DNA of 64,000 nucleotides from Berberis thunbergii (lineage: Eukaryota; Streptophyta; Magnoliopsida; Ranunculales; Berberidaceae), in the NCBI GenBank assembly GCA_003290165.1, contig QNQO01000528.1, positions 620,001 through 684,000 on the forward strand. Direction: 5' to 3'. Below, one piece after another: positions 54,001-64,000 of this stretch. How positions within the stretch are numbered: the stretch's first letter is position 1; each line of letters opens with the position of its first letter. The position numbers were made by a program, and so were the translations under genes. The notes beneath the pieces are model-generated. The model was not told the DNA's origin. It did not search any database and saw only the letters and a list, made by a program, of their open reading frames with translations.

Positions 54001-54749
54001 CTAAATTGCAAAGGCCATGATACTATCACGTTCTTCCTTGGATGAGGACAACTCTCCTACACGCAGTCTTTCCGCTTGAATCACTTGTTGATATGCTCTA
54101 TCAAGTGTCGGTAATGGCTCTTGTCCAAGCAGATTTGTTCGAATGGAAGCATATGCTCCATCAAGGCCGATAAGAAAGTGATGTAGATAGTCCTTTTCTC
54201 TCAATTTTTCTACCTGCGTGACTATGCTACACGTGCAACCTCCACACTTACAAAGCGGCACCTTCACATATGTGGTCAGTTCATCCCAGATTTTTGACAA
54301 ACGACCAAAATAAATTGCTACAGTCTCGGTTTTTCCTTGTTTGCACTCCCCCAAGGATGTTTTTAATTGACATATACGAGTGCTGCTTAGCACACAAAAC
54401 CTGTTTTTGAGATTGTTCCACAGGAGTTGTGCATTATCATATTCTCCAAGTGTTGACTGAACAGACGGCTCAATGGTGTTGGTCAGCCATGACACCAACA
54501 TCGAATGCACAGCTATCCAATCCTCAAGTTTCTTTTTGTTGTTGACTTCGAAACCATCCCTTCCACAAAGCCAAATTTCCTCTTCGCCTTTAGCGAGGTT
54601 CGAATTGCCCTCACCCATTCGTCGTAGTTCTCACCACGTAATTGAATCGGGGTAATGATGTTGCCTGGACCGTCACTCGATCCAAGATGATACGTCATAT
54701 CCACCTTCTTGTCACCATCTCCTTTCTTTTCTCCCTCTCCGTCAGCCAT
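54001..54749 (-). pseudogene. Copia-F gag
   Basis: Start ATG 54,749 (MADGEGEKKGDGDKKVDMTY). NIITPIQLRGENYDEWVRAI matches Copia gag N-termini. A frameshift near 54,540-54,600 leads into EDWIAVHSMLVSWLTNTIEP, CVLSSTRICQLKTSLGECKQ and IYFGRLSKIWDELTTYVKVP, ending at a TAG near 54,001 just before the zinc knuckle. Confidence 0.88.
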
Positions 54750-54828
54750 GATCTCTCGTGGAGGCTATAGTACTGAAAGAAAAAAAAATTTGTGTTTGCC
54801 CTAGGATCTCCCTACGCTCTTGATATCA

Positions 54829-55093
54829 TGACAAATTCTTCACCCAATTTTCTTGTTTTTCTCATTCACAATAATGAAATATATATAGTACAAAATATTG
54901 CCAAGAACCTTGCTCTCCTAGGCTCGGTTGATCTCCCAAAAATCCTCCTCATAACAAAGATACGATCTCCTAAAAATCCTCCTAATCACAAAGATATATT
55001 TACCTAAAATACAAATACTATTTTAAGGAAAAATATTTCTCAAAAGATATGCACAATAAACTCTCCTATTTTAGTCACAATAATATCGTAATA
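54829..55093 (-). repeat. Copia-F 5' LTR
   Basis: It is 265 bp and differs from the 3' LTR at only about ten positions. It is followed on the minus strand by a TGATATCAAGAGC primer site and bounded outside by the ATATC duplication. Confidence 0.92.
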
Positions 55094-55813
55094 ATATCTA
55101 ACTTCGCTAGATGGGATGATTGAAGATAGTTATGCCATTTGAGGTGTACAACGTTGTTAATTAAGAACTCCGAGAAACATTTTATTGGTATGGAGGTTCA
55201 TGACTTCCTTGGGTCAGAGGTTTCATTTAAAGTAGTAACTTTTGGAATTAAGAATTTCAGGATTGTTTTTAATGGAGAATGTGGTAATCTCATTTCTGCA
55301 TATATTGTTAACCGAGATGTATTTGCTATTTGCTTTATTTTAATATATAGTTTTCTATACATCTCACTTTGATGACAGCATATTGTCTTTCAATGAATTT
55401 TTCCTGTTGATATAAGTAGACGTGCCCACCAAAAAGCAATTATAGCCAAAGTTAGTAAACATCCATGGATGACATGTCTTGTGTATCATTATGTTGATGG
55501 GCTTATACAGAAGAATACCTTCGAAGTGTTGTCATGTTTTGTTGACATGAATATGCAGTTTATGTGAATGGTAAGAAAATCCAATTTTAATTGCTACATT
55601 ATTGTTGCGCCTTCTTCCATTAGAGGCTTAGGTTGCTACCCGATTTAGATGAATCACTTCCAGCTGAATATTTAGGCTTTCTTTTGGCCCTTCTTTTGAT
55701 CCTTTGAGTTGACTCAAATTTTGTACAAGCAGCTTAGATGCTTGCATTTTGTTGAGGTGTTGATGTATGGATGTGTCTTCATACTTCTTACGGTTCTTGG
55801 TTGGATTTGGTTT
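55094..55813 (+). other. Segment A', first part
   Basis: It matches 9,950-10,341 and 15,901-16,270 as one uninterrupted piece, which identifies the gypsy element as absent here. It retains the coding-like frame NSEKHFIGMEVHDFLGSEV and VSKHPWMTCLVYHYVDGLIQ, of unrecognised family. It is interrupted at 55,814 by Copia-G. Confidence 0.75.
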
Positions 55814-56032
55814 TGTTGGAAAAAATATCAATAAAACAATACCAAGGAAATAATCTAAAGCAATAATAAATGAGACACCAAGATTTACCTGGAAAATCCT
55901 TCAATGTGAAGGGAAAAACCACGGGACAAATCCGAAAAAAATCACTAATCAAATAAGAAGAAGTACAATAGCTTCTCAAGTTTTTTGCCCAAAGCTTGAG
56001 TAACACAAGAGGAGTAAATAACATGGGTTACC

Positions 56033-56855
56033 TCACAGTAAATTAACCCAAATCAATATGCTTGGTAAGTCCATGGTATATGTAGCATTCTTACTCACGG
56101 GCTTAGCATCATTCATGTTGAACCTTTCAAGTACTTTTTCAACATACTTTTCTTGTGACAACCACAACTTCTTAATTTTTCTGTCACGTGTAATCTTCAT
56201 CCCTAAAATGTGTTGAGCTGGCACCAAGTCTTTCATATCAAAATAGCTAAACAAATCTTTTTTCAACCTGCCAATCATATCAACATCTTTTCCAACAATT
56301 AGCATATATCATCAACATAAAAAAAAAAAAAAAATAGTGAAGCTATTAGGCGAAAAATATCTGACATAAACACAATGGTCTTGAAGTGTTCTCTTATAGC
56401 CATGTCCTACTATAAAGAAGTCAAACTTCTTATACCACTGTCTCGGAGCCTGTTTCAATCCATAGAGGCTTTTCTTCAATTTGCAAACCATATGTTCTTT
56501 CCCTTTCACTTCAAAACCCTCTGGTTGTGCCATGTAATTTCTTCATGCAAATCCCCATGAAGAAATGCAGTTGTAACATCTAACTGCTCAATCTCAAGAT
56601 CCAAGCTAGCTGCTAGACTTAACACCACTCTAATGGATGTCATCTTCACCATATCTCATCAAAATCTATTCCCTTCTTTCGCACAAAGCCTTTTACCACT
56701 AACCGAGCTTTGTGCTTCACATTCTTTCCATCACCATCATTTTTCAATTTGTACACCCATTTTTTCTTTAAAGGTTTTCTACCTTTTGGAATCTCAACTA
56801 AATCATAATTACAATTCTTATGCAAGGAACTCATCTCTTCTTGCATAGCTTTCAT
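56033..56855 (-). pseudogene. Copia-G reverse transcriptase pieces
   Basis: Visible blocks: MKAMQEEMSSLHKNCNYDLV, GRKPLKKKWVYKLKNDGDGK, KGIDFDEIW (then a break), MAQPEGFEVKGKEHMVCKLK, KSLYGLKQAPRQWYKKFDFF, the YVDD codons near 56,307-56,318, and MKDLVPAQHILGMKITRD with SQEKYVEKVLERFNM. The codons before YVDD have become a T run of about 16 bases (A on the plus strand, 56,320-56,335), shifting the frame at the active site. Confidence 0.85.
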
Positions 56856-57176
56856 CCAGCTATCTTTATCTTTATGATCTAGTACTTTTTGAAAATTTTC
56901 TGGTTCACCTTCTTCTATAAGGAAAACATACTCATCATTGGGGTACCTCTTTGAAGGTTGGCGCTCTCTGGTAGACTTTATTAATTGAGGCTCTACTATT
57001 TCTTGCTGAAGGGGTTGATCTTCATGCGCAGTCTCGTCTGTTTATACATGATCATCATTAACAACTTCATTTTCTGGCATATGGTCACCAACTATATCAT
57101 CTGTCATCTCTCTCCCATTTTCAACATGCGAGAAAGGAGGAGTAAGTGGTGTAAGATCTGTTACCTCATTATTTAT

Positions 57177-57563
57177 CTACTTGGGCTTTTCAATTTTCTC
57201 AAAATTTGCAATGGTATGATCTTCATAAAATACCACATCTGTGCTTCTAATAATTTTCTTATTCTCAGGATCCCATAATCTGTAGCCAAACTGATCTCCA
57301 TAACCAATGAAAGTACATGGAGATGCCTTCTCATCAAGCTTTAATTTCTTATCTTTCGGTACATGAACAAATGTTTTACAACCAAATACCTTCAGATGAG
57401 AGTATGAACTATCTTTCACTCTCCACACTCTTTCTGTAATGTCACCATCTAAAGGAAATGAAGGAGACCTGTTGATGAGATAACAAGCTGTAGACCAGAA
57501 CTCTTTTGGCAATTTAGCCATGCGAAGCATGCATCTCACCTTTTCTACAATAGTCCGGTTCAT
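57177..57563 (-). pseudogene. Copia-G integrase C-terminal part
   Basis: MNRTIVEKVRCMLRMAKLPK, FWSTACYLINRSPSFPLDGD, LKVFGCKTFVHVPKDKK, CTFIGYGDQFGYRLWDPENK and KIIRSTDVVFYEDHT are the standard blocks after the catalytic Glu of Copia integrase. A TAG upstream near 57,577 and a truncation at about 57,703 remove the core. Confidence 0.85.
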
Positions 57564-57703
57564 TCTTTCTACTACCCCATTATGCTATGGAGTGCCAGAA
57601 ATTGTCTTTTCATGTCGTATACCAAGCTTACTACAATAAGCTTTAAATTCTTTTGATGTGTACTCGCCACCATTATCACTGCGAAGACTCTTCAAAACTC
57701 TAC

Positions 57704-58085
57704 CTTACCAGTATAATATGTATTCCATTTTGGTTTTCCAAATAACATAGTTTGAGCCATTAAGACTAATCATCATTGTATTGTTGTTATTTTCCATGTC
57801 AATTCTTTTAATTGACAATCTCCCAACAATCGCACCAACAAAAGAATTTAAAGCTTGAATAGTCCCACATCAAGTAAGGAGGAGTCGTCACTAAGGTATA
57901 AAAGGGAGTGGTCCATTCCCTAATAGTAACGAGTGGTCCATTCCCTAATAGTAACGAGGCCTTTTAAGATAATAAAAAAAAACCCCACACCTGTGGCCCG
58001 GATAGTAGGCCCAAGCTGTGGTGTTTAAGTTGGAGACAATATCGTTGTTATGTATAGTGGACCTAGGTGCGCGTGCCAATATATT
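57704..58085. repeat. LTR-like sequence of another element
   Basis: AGTCCCACATCAAGTAAGG, a TATA box (GGTATAAAAGGGAG at about 57,896) and a direct repeat of GAGTGGTCCATTCCCTAATA (57,910 and 57,932) resemble a retrotransposon LTR promoter. GTGTTTAAGTTGGAGACAAT lies near the end. No partner LTR or coding region was found. Segment A' resumes with TTTTGGCCCGCTTTAAGCC at 58,086. Confidence 0.5.
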
Positions 58086-58123
58086 TTGGCCCGCTTTAAG
58101 CCTTCGTGTCCTCATCACATCAC

Positions 58124-59412
58124 ATACATCAATACAACGTGAAATGACAGCTAGTTCGGCGTGAAACGGGTTGCGAGTTCAGCGTGAACTGATGTGTGTG
58201 CAGCGTGAAACAGTAGCCAAGTAGAAGGATTGAAATCGGGTGATTTCGAGTGTTATTCATTTGCGAGTTTCGTCAAATCTTCGGGGTTCCTTTTGGGTTC
58301 TACTTCCACTGTAGGGAGGAGTGAAGGGAGGAAGATTATGGAGAGACTCTTGTTACTTGGTTATATTGTTGGCTTGAGATTGGGTAATCTTAAGGATCGT
58401 TGTTTGACAACGTTGTAATCTTCAATATTCAGGCTATGTATCTTCAGAATGATAAGATGAGTGTGATGTACCTACATAAAAAGTTTTTCACTTTCAGGTT
58501 GTAGCCAAGTAAACTCATGGCTGATCACATAAATGAATTTAAATGTTTATACTCAGATTGTGTTAGGTTGGGAACTAAATTTGAAGATAGTCCGAAAGCA
58601 TTTCTTGTTAATTTCTTTGTTACTGGAATGTGAACCATTTGTTGATCAAATGACAACATTGAAGAAAGAAAATGTTGTGTATAGTGATATTGTTCAAGTT
58701 GCACTTGCAAAGGCTTCCAGAAAGAGTGTTTCGAATGAGGAGGTTCAAGCACATGGTATTTCGGTGACAAGAGGAAGAAATTACAAGAGGAATAACTACA
58801 GAAATAATTGGTCTAAATCAAAAGCATCGATATGTCTAAGGTTGAATATCACAAATGTAAGCGCAAAGGTCATTATATAAGGGATTGTCCAGATTAGATG
58901 GATAATCACAATAAGCAAGAATATGATAGTAAGGGCATAGTAAATGTTGTTGAGACACCGAATGTAGCAGAAAATATTCTAATCGAGGGTGACTTAGCAC
59001 ATGCATTGATGACAAAATTTTATGACCATTTGTATGACGGTTGGATGTTGGATACGGGAGTTTCGTATCATATGTGTCCTGTAAGGGAATGGTTCAACAT
59101 TTATCGCGAGGTTAAGGGCAGTTCAGTTAAAATATGTGACTTTTAGCCTTGCAAGACAATGGGTATTGATACAGTCAAATTTCAGTTGGCAGATGGGTCA
59201 TGTAGATAGCTTATCGAGGTACGTCATGTTCCCGCTCTTTCAAATGGGCTAATTTCTCTTGGGATGCTTGAAGCTCAGGGCTATAAGTATATTGGTGAGA
59301 ATAAGTATTGCAGTGTTTATTTTGGTGATAGATTGCTTATGACAGCTATTATGCATGCCAATTTGTATTTCCTTCAAGGCATAGTTGAAGGTGGAGCTAT
59401 GGTTTCTACTAG
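58124..59412 (+). mobile_element. Copia-B' relic in segment A' (LTR piece, gag, protease)
   Basis: The stretch 58,124-58,425 matches 22,237-22,535 of the Copia-B LTR, then joins gag directly, with loss of the LTR 3' end and primer site. Gag is broken (HINEFKCLYSDCVRLGTKFE, VVYSDIVQVALAKASRK). The zinc knuckle reads EYHKCKRKGHYIRDC, its first Cys replaced by Tyr. Protease at 59,044 keeps WMLDTGVSYHMCP. The relic stops at 59,412 at the hAT-4 insertion, and the LTR resumes at 60,481. It sits at the same place in A' as Copia-B in A. Confidence 0.88.
58426..59412 (+). pseudogene. Copia-B' gag and protease
   Basis: Pieces at 58,533-58,880 (shifted frames) and 58,898-59,146 carry the gag C-terminus, the defective CCHC knuckle at about 58,846-58,893 ending in TAG, then the acidic linker EGDLAHALMTKFYDHLYDGW and the protease triad D-T-G. 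A TAG at about 59,142 and another at 59,208 interrupt. The stretch 59,264-59,412 is the gag-pre-integrase start (LEAQGYKYIGENKYCSVYFG). This portion is the one deleted from Copia-B in segment A. Confidence 0.85.
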
Positions 59413-60480
59413 GGTTGAGCAAGTCCGGGTAACCGGCCGAAAAACCTAAAATCGAAGCCCGGACCGAATTTTTTAAAACTGAAATTTGAAAACCGAGACC
59501 GGACCGAATAAAGCCGATTAACCGGATCTCAGTTAACCGAATTCTTGATTCGGGTCAGGCCGGTCTCGGTCCAATCAACCAGATATTTTTTTCTCTTTTT
59601 TTTTCTCTCCCCTCTCCCTTCTCACCCCTCTCCATCAGACAAGAAACAAAGAAAACAAAGAGATTTTTTTCCTCTCCCCTTTCCCTTTTCCTGTTGATTT
59701 CTTCATTCAAACGGAGAAGATGGTGAAATCTATTGAGTTCTTCATTCAAACGGAGAAGATGGTGAATTCAGAATTTGAAGCACTGATCGCTAGTGCTAAC
59801 TGAACCTGAAATTCCTCCTTCGAAGAGATGTAATCAGACTGAAGATTCACACCACTATTAGCAGCAGTGGCGGTGGTGGAAGGAGTCGCTGGAGAGTTGT
59901 TGCGGGGGTGATCGAAAGCAGCAGTGGAAGTGATTTTTTTTCTCTCCCCTCTCCCTTCTCCTGTTGATTTCTTCATTCAAACGGAGAAGATGGCGAAATC
60001 TGTTGAGTTCTTCATTCAAACGGAGAAGATGGTGAATTCAGAATTCGAAGCACTGATCGCTAGTGCTAATTGAACCTGAAATTCCTCCTCCGAAGAGATG
60101 TAATTGGACTGAAGATTCACACCACTATTGGCAGCGGTGGCGGTAGTGGAAGGAGGAGTCGCTGGAGAGTGGTTGCGAGGGTGATCAGAAGCAGCAGTGG
60201 AAGTGGAAGGAGAGAGTGGAGACGGAGGAGAATGAAGGGTTTCGTTGTTGGATCAATTGGAGGAGGATTCGTGATGATTGCTACCCCCGATGTGGAGTTT
60301 CTTGAAAATGTGTTTCCTTTCTTGATTCAATCAACTCGTTTCGGTTGCACAGAAAAAGAAAAGGCAAAAGAAAGGCACACGTGGCAGTGTTGCACAGGGA
60401 GTCGAGGAATCGGGCCGAGCCGGTTACCCAACGGGCTTCAGAAATGGAAATCGAGGCCCAGACCAGAAACGAGTTATAGA
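59411..60480. mobile_element. hAT-like element with tandem internal repeats, right end lost (hAT-4)
   Basis: The left end TAGGGTTGAGCAAGTCCGG resembles hAT-1 termini, and CCGGGTAACCGGCC near it is mirrored by GCCGGTTACCCAACGGG at 60,418-60,434. Between them a unit of about 265 bp is repeated (59,671-59,930 and 59,941-60,215). Each unit contains TTCTTCATTCAAACGGAGAA twice. The right terminus is missing: sequence runs into Copia LTR at 60,481, so a deletion removed the right end along with Copia pol. No transposase was seen. Confidence 0.6.
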
Positions 60481-60577
60481 GTAAGGATTTCCATATCAAT
60501 AAGATAGTTACAGAGTCTTCGTTCGTAGAGTAGGCAAAGCCCAACCACGTAAATCCTGGTGTGATCTTTATTTCTTT
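60481..60577 (+). repeat. Copia-B' 3' LTR end fragment
   Basis: TTTCCATATCAATAAGATAG and AACCACGTAAATCCTGGTG match 22,542-22,615 of the Copia-B LTR. About 130 bp at the LTR 3' end are missing before segment A' spacer resumes at about 60,578 (TTTATCTGAGAAGGACG). Confidence 0.85.
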
Positions 60578-63400
60578 ATTTATCTGAGAAGGACGTACCT
60601 ATCATATCTCAAATGTTGGACCTGTAGACTATGGGGATTGACTTTAATCTCAATAGTTGATAGACTTCTTGTGACGCAGAAGCTGTGGGAATTCTCTTGG
60701 TCCTCCTTTTCATCCTTGCAGTTTGTCTGTCTTGTCTAACTACTTTCCTGTCTAACAACCTGATATCTATCTTATTTATGACTTTGTTGAAACTATGTAA
60801 ACATTCAACTTGCAATCAGCAAGTTGTTTAAGGCAAATTCTGGCAGTTTTCGACTATCCACATGTGTGTTGATCTCACATTGTCTTGTGATAGAATAAAC
60901 GTTTCCCCATGTTATCATATTTAGGCGTATCTATCATGTGTGTGAATCCCACATCGTCTTGCAACTTAGATGTTGCATTTGTTGAGGTGTTAAAGTATAG
61001 ATGTGCCTTCATACTTCTTATGTTTCTTGGTTGGATTTGATTTTGGCCTGCTTTAAGCCTCCATGTCCTCATCACATCACATGGGTTCTGGGAAGGTGGT
61101 TTCACTACTGTAGAATGTATAATTATTCTTGACGAAGGGTGGTTTCACATGTTCTCTTTGGGATTTTTTGACACTTCTACTTCTTCTGTGGATGATGTTT
61201 GTGGGTATGTTTTAAAGAAAAAAGGTAAAAAGTGTAAAAATCCCAAAAAAACACCAAAAAAGGCACCATAGAATTATTCGTGATTAAAAGAGGAATGTGC
61301 TTCCACTCTGGGCAAAAACTTAACTCTATTAGTTGGAGGCGCCAAAGAGCCTTGGTGACTAGAGTTAGTGAACATATATGCACATGCTTTTGAAGTAGAA
61401 ATAAACCACAGTCGCTAATTAGGCGTTTACAGATCATGTAGTGTAAGTCATTAGATTGAGTTTTGTTTATCATCTATAAAATGGTATGATGATGTGTTTT
61501 GGATTGTTGAATGATAGTTATCTGATTAAGCGTATCTATCGTATATCAAATGTTGGACCTGTAGACAATGGGGATCAACTTTAATCTCAATAGTTGATTT
61601 ACTTCTTGTGAAGCAGAAGCTGTGGGGATTCTCTTGGTCCTCTTTTTCATCCTTGCAACTTGTCTATCCTATCTAACTACTGTCCTGTCTAACAACTTGA
61701 TATCTATCTTATATATGACTTTGTTGAAAACTATGTAAACATTCTACTTTCAATCGCCAAGTTGTTTAAGGCAAATTCTGGCAATTTTCGACTATCGACA
61801 TGTGTGTTGATCACACATTGTCTTGCAATAGAATAAACTTTTCCCCATATTATCATATTTATGCGAAGAAAACTCCCCCCCATTATCCTATTTATGCGAG
61901 TGACAGAAGTTGCACGTGAAAATAGACCGGAAGCGAAAATTAGAATCCAAACATTCATAAAAATGAAAAAGCAAAAAGAATATATTTCCTGTCTTATATG
62001 GCAGTTGCGATGCCATTGTGAAAAATAAATGAATGAAAAAGAAGGCGGTCTTGGTTTAAGGTTTTCTCCTTTTGAATATGCACCTCATCTGTGTCAAAAC
62101 TGAAGAACCTATGCCATGTCTCTTTCTCATGTGTGGAGCGGGACTTCAATCCCGTTCGCCACATATATGTAGGCTGTTGCCATATGTTGTGGCCTTCCAT
62201 TGCCACATCAAAACATTCTTATGATTCTTAACTAAATTTACAAAACTGTACATGTGAATTTTTCTTTATTAATCTCTGGAAACCAAAGGCATTGTTTGGT
62301 TGTAAAGATAAAGTTCATAAAAAGCATGATAAGGATTAGCAAAAGGAGATCGTTAGAGAATCAATCTCCTGTTTTTCTCTCAAGATCATTTAAGAGTTTT
62401 TCAGGGGTAAGATGCTCTCTGTGAAAAACTAAAACACAGTCATCTTAAAAAGAGATGCAAATCCGTATGTGTCATAATGTAAACATGATGGAACAGAGTA
62501 AGTTTAAGGATAACATGAAGATCAGCCTATTTTGGGACTTTGGCATTGCAGTTATGCTGATTTTAGTTTTAAACTGCTTTTTACAAATTTGTCAATTTTC
62601 TGGAGAATCTTTTATTCTCGAATTGACCTGTCATTGCTGAATGTCTAATACATATATATACCTTATAACTTTGTTTAAACATGGTAACGATTATACAAAA
62701 CACATATACATGTTATCCAAACTTTTATCATGAATCCAGAGGATGGCAAACCACTGGTGTGAATCTACATTATTGAGAGGAAAAGGTGGGGAAAGAGAAT
62801 TTTGGATGAAGGGGAATAAATTCCATGGTGATTTAAACTTAGCTAGTGGAAGCGAAAAGCCTAACTCACTTAGAAACAGAGGAGAAAAGTGTGTGAGAAT
62901 GAACAAGTCTATATATTACTACTACCCAGGGAAGGTTTACTTGTTAGTGGGAATCTTCAGGCAACAACGAGAATCATGCATGCACACATATGTATCTGCA
63001 CCTGCATGACGCATGCTTCTTTCTTTCTTTCTGTGTGTTTCCTTATTTTTATCACAGTTTGATTCCATTCTCAAACCCTTCTGAACATTATCATTTGTGT
63101 GTGCTGCTTAGCAGCCTTTGTCAATTTATTCGCCTTTCCTTTCGATCTTTGTGTGCTGTGAAACTACACGAAGAAAATTCAAAGAATATTTTCAATGAAT
63201 ATGGTGACAAATTGATTTGTTGCCAGATAAATATAAAGAGAGAAAATGAAAGATTTATAGCACGGGTAACTAGACTTTTTATGTGGCGTTCCTTTTTCGA
63301 TGAATATTTTCCAATTTCTCAATAAGTCCAGGTGAACAAGATCAAAAGAAACTTCCCCACCATCCCCTACAAACATCTCCTCTTGCTTCCCCTGTCACCC
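60578..63400. other. Segment A' spacer
   Basis: It matches 22,990-25,285 of segment A, including the 860-bp tandem duplication (60,590-60,900 and 61,440-61,860), a foldback MITE at about 61,145-61,270 with core GTGTTTGTGGGTATGTTTTA, and a shortened TTTC microsatellite at 63,017-63,032. Compared with A, A' has an extra roughly 200 bp around 61,860-62,060. No gene was recognised. Confidence 0.75.
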
Positions 63401-63408
63401 TTACCAAG

Positions 63409-63415
63409 TATATAA
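63409..63415 (+). promoter_or_regulatory. TATA box of a second zinc-finger gene copy
   Basis: TATATAA in CCAAGTATATAAACCACTC is identical in context to 25,791-25,797. The leader exon should end at 63,516 (CAAG before GTACGTC). The coding part lies beyond the window end. Confidence 0.6.
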
Positions 63416-63516
63416 ACCACTCAAACTATAATGGAAACCACATTCTTCATTAACAAGGTCTCTTCTATAAACCACTATTAGTATTCATCTGTATTGCCTT
63501 AATTTCCTTTATCAAG

Positions 63517-64000
63517 GTACGTCTCCTAGCTAGTATAGACTTTGTATTCAAACCCCATGTTCTAGCATGAAACTGCCACCCTTGGAGAAAATTTATGTTC
63601 AAGAGCTTGGGTTGCTTTTTCGCGTAGTTATGCTAACGAACCCGTCTAAATGGCAAGGAAAATAGCGAGGGAGGGGGGTGCAACCCTCCATCCCCCTCGG
63701 GATGCGTGAAGGGGGATGGAAGGCACGCATCCCGAGGGGGATGGAGGGTTGCACTCCTCCCTCGCTGGTTTCCTCGCCATTTAGAATTTCTGTATGCTAA
63801 GATAGTCTAGCAATGTAGTTCAACTATGGGGTTATAGAGTTTTCTTGACATGATCGAGTGATATGGTCACTTGTGCGTTAATATAGTGTTGTTCAATTCA
63901 ACTAGTTATTGTAGTCCGAGTTAGATATATTGTAGAGTAGTTTCCATGTTTCAGCTTTAGGGAGATTGAAACTTGAATAGAGCATTCATTTTATACTTGT
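63517..64000 (+). other. 5'-UTR intron of second zinc-finger gene copy, cut by window end
   Basis: It matches the intron at 25,899-26,230 except for the 155-bp MITE at 63,638-63,792. The acceptor and ATG are expected a few tens of bases past 64,000. Confidence 0.55.
63638..63792. mobile_element. 155-bp foldback MITE (GGCGAGGAAA family), member 2
   Basis: The arms TCTAAATGGCAAGGAAAA and (reverse complement) TTCTAAATGGCGAGGAAAC pair, and inner arms with GAGGGAGG, TGCAACCCTCCATCCCC and CGGGATGCGTG extend the hairpin to nearly the whole length. TATGCTAAC at 63,629-63,637 and TATGCTAAG at 63,793-63,801 are the 9-bp target duplication. Segment A has a single TATGCTAAC at 26,011-26,019. It is the same family as 30,472-30,565. 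Confidence 0.9.

Larger units (their letters stand above)
50796..55093 (-). mobile_element. Ty1/copia retrotransposon (Copia-F) lacking RT core
   Basis: LTRs are 50,796-51,059 and 54,829-55,093, nearly identical. ATATC is duplicated at 50,791-50,795 and 55,094-55,098. Segment A at 9,951-9,965 (ACTCTATATCTAACTTC) is the empty site. The minus-strand primer site TGATATCAAGAGC follows the 5' LTR. Gag, protease, integrase and RNase H are present, but about 210 residues of RT are deleted, so the element cannot replicate by itself. Confidence 0.95.
55814..57703 (-). mobile_element. Truncated Ty1/copia element (Copia-G)
   Basis: A 3' LTR fragment on the left (TGTTGGAAAAAATATC at 55,814 to about 56,030) is joined directly to the end of RT, with RNase H missing. 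Going right: RT blocks (56,305-56,033 and 56,533-56,312), RT N-terminus (56,855-56,646) and integrase C-terminal half (57,563-57,177), ending near 57,703 at the RSDNGGEY block. Gag, protease and the 5' LTR are absent. It belongs to a Copia family different from Copia-A/B, E and F. Confidence 0.85.

Overview
This window is plant nuclear DNA. The evidence is several Ty1/copia and Ty3/gypsy retrotransposons primed by initiator-Met tRNA, hAT, CACTA and foldback DNA transposons, GT-AG introns, and host genes of plant families: a secreted EG45/plant-natriuretic-peptide-like protein, a RanBP2-type zinc-finger protein and a RAV-type B3 fragment. A dicot is the likeliest source, but the species cannot be named from what is visible.

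The window is best read as a duplicated locus shredded by nested transposons. Segment A (about 9,950-26,990) holds unrecognised coding-like sequence, a Copia relic, a long spacer and a RanBP2 zinc-finger gene with its promoter. Segment B (about 27,000-28,240 and 30,461-36,420, with insertions) holds a Copia relic, an AT-rich spacer and an EG45-like gene on the minus strand. Both recur: B' at about 42,600-45,195 (with extra 5' Copia sequence from 40,840) and A' at 55,094-64,000, which is cut by the window end inside the 5'-UTR intron of a second zinc-finger gene. A small inverted piece of B also lies at 1-127. Because each copy received different insertions, one copy often serves as the empty site of the other, so insertion boundaries and target-site duplications (TSDs) can be read directly.

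Layout: 1-7,605, inverted B piece, then a minus-strand Copia relic split by hAT-1 (238-4,901), which itself contains hAT-2 (1,344-2,998). 7,606-9,950, a transposon-terminus-like stretch and a broken RAV B3 fragment. 9,950-26,990, segment A interrupted by a Ty3/gypsy element (10,342-15,900) and a CACTA-like element (18,920-21,281). 27,000-36,420, segment B interrupted by an ORF1-only LINE, a 94-bp foldback element, a Copia element inside the EG45 gene (30,745-35,483) and a 290-bp CACTA MITE. 36,420-40,840, mostly unique AT-rich DNA with a 1.3-kb inverted-repeat element. 40,840-45,195, segment B' with an uninterrupted EG45 gene. 45,644-50,640 and 50,796-55,093, two minus-strand Copia elements with clear LTRs and TSDs. 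55,094-64,000, segment A' carrying more Copia, hAT and foldback insertions.

The only host gene that looks functional and complete is the EG45-like gene at 44,399-44,872. The zinc-finger gene at 26,278-26,816 has a stop codon in its first finger. Every retrotransposon protein seen is frameshifted, stopped or deleted. I found no sign of an undescribed multi-gene system. What is unusual is the density of datable insertion, template-switch and gene-capture events.
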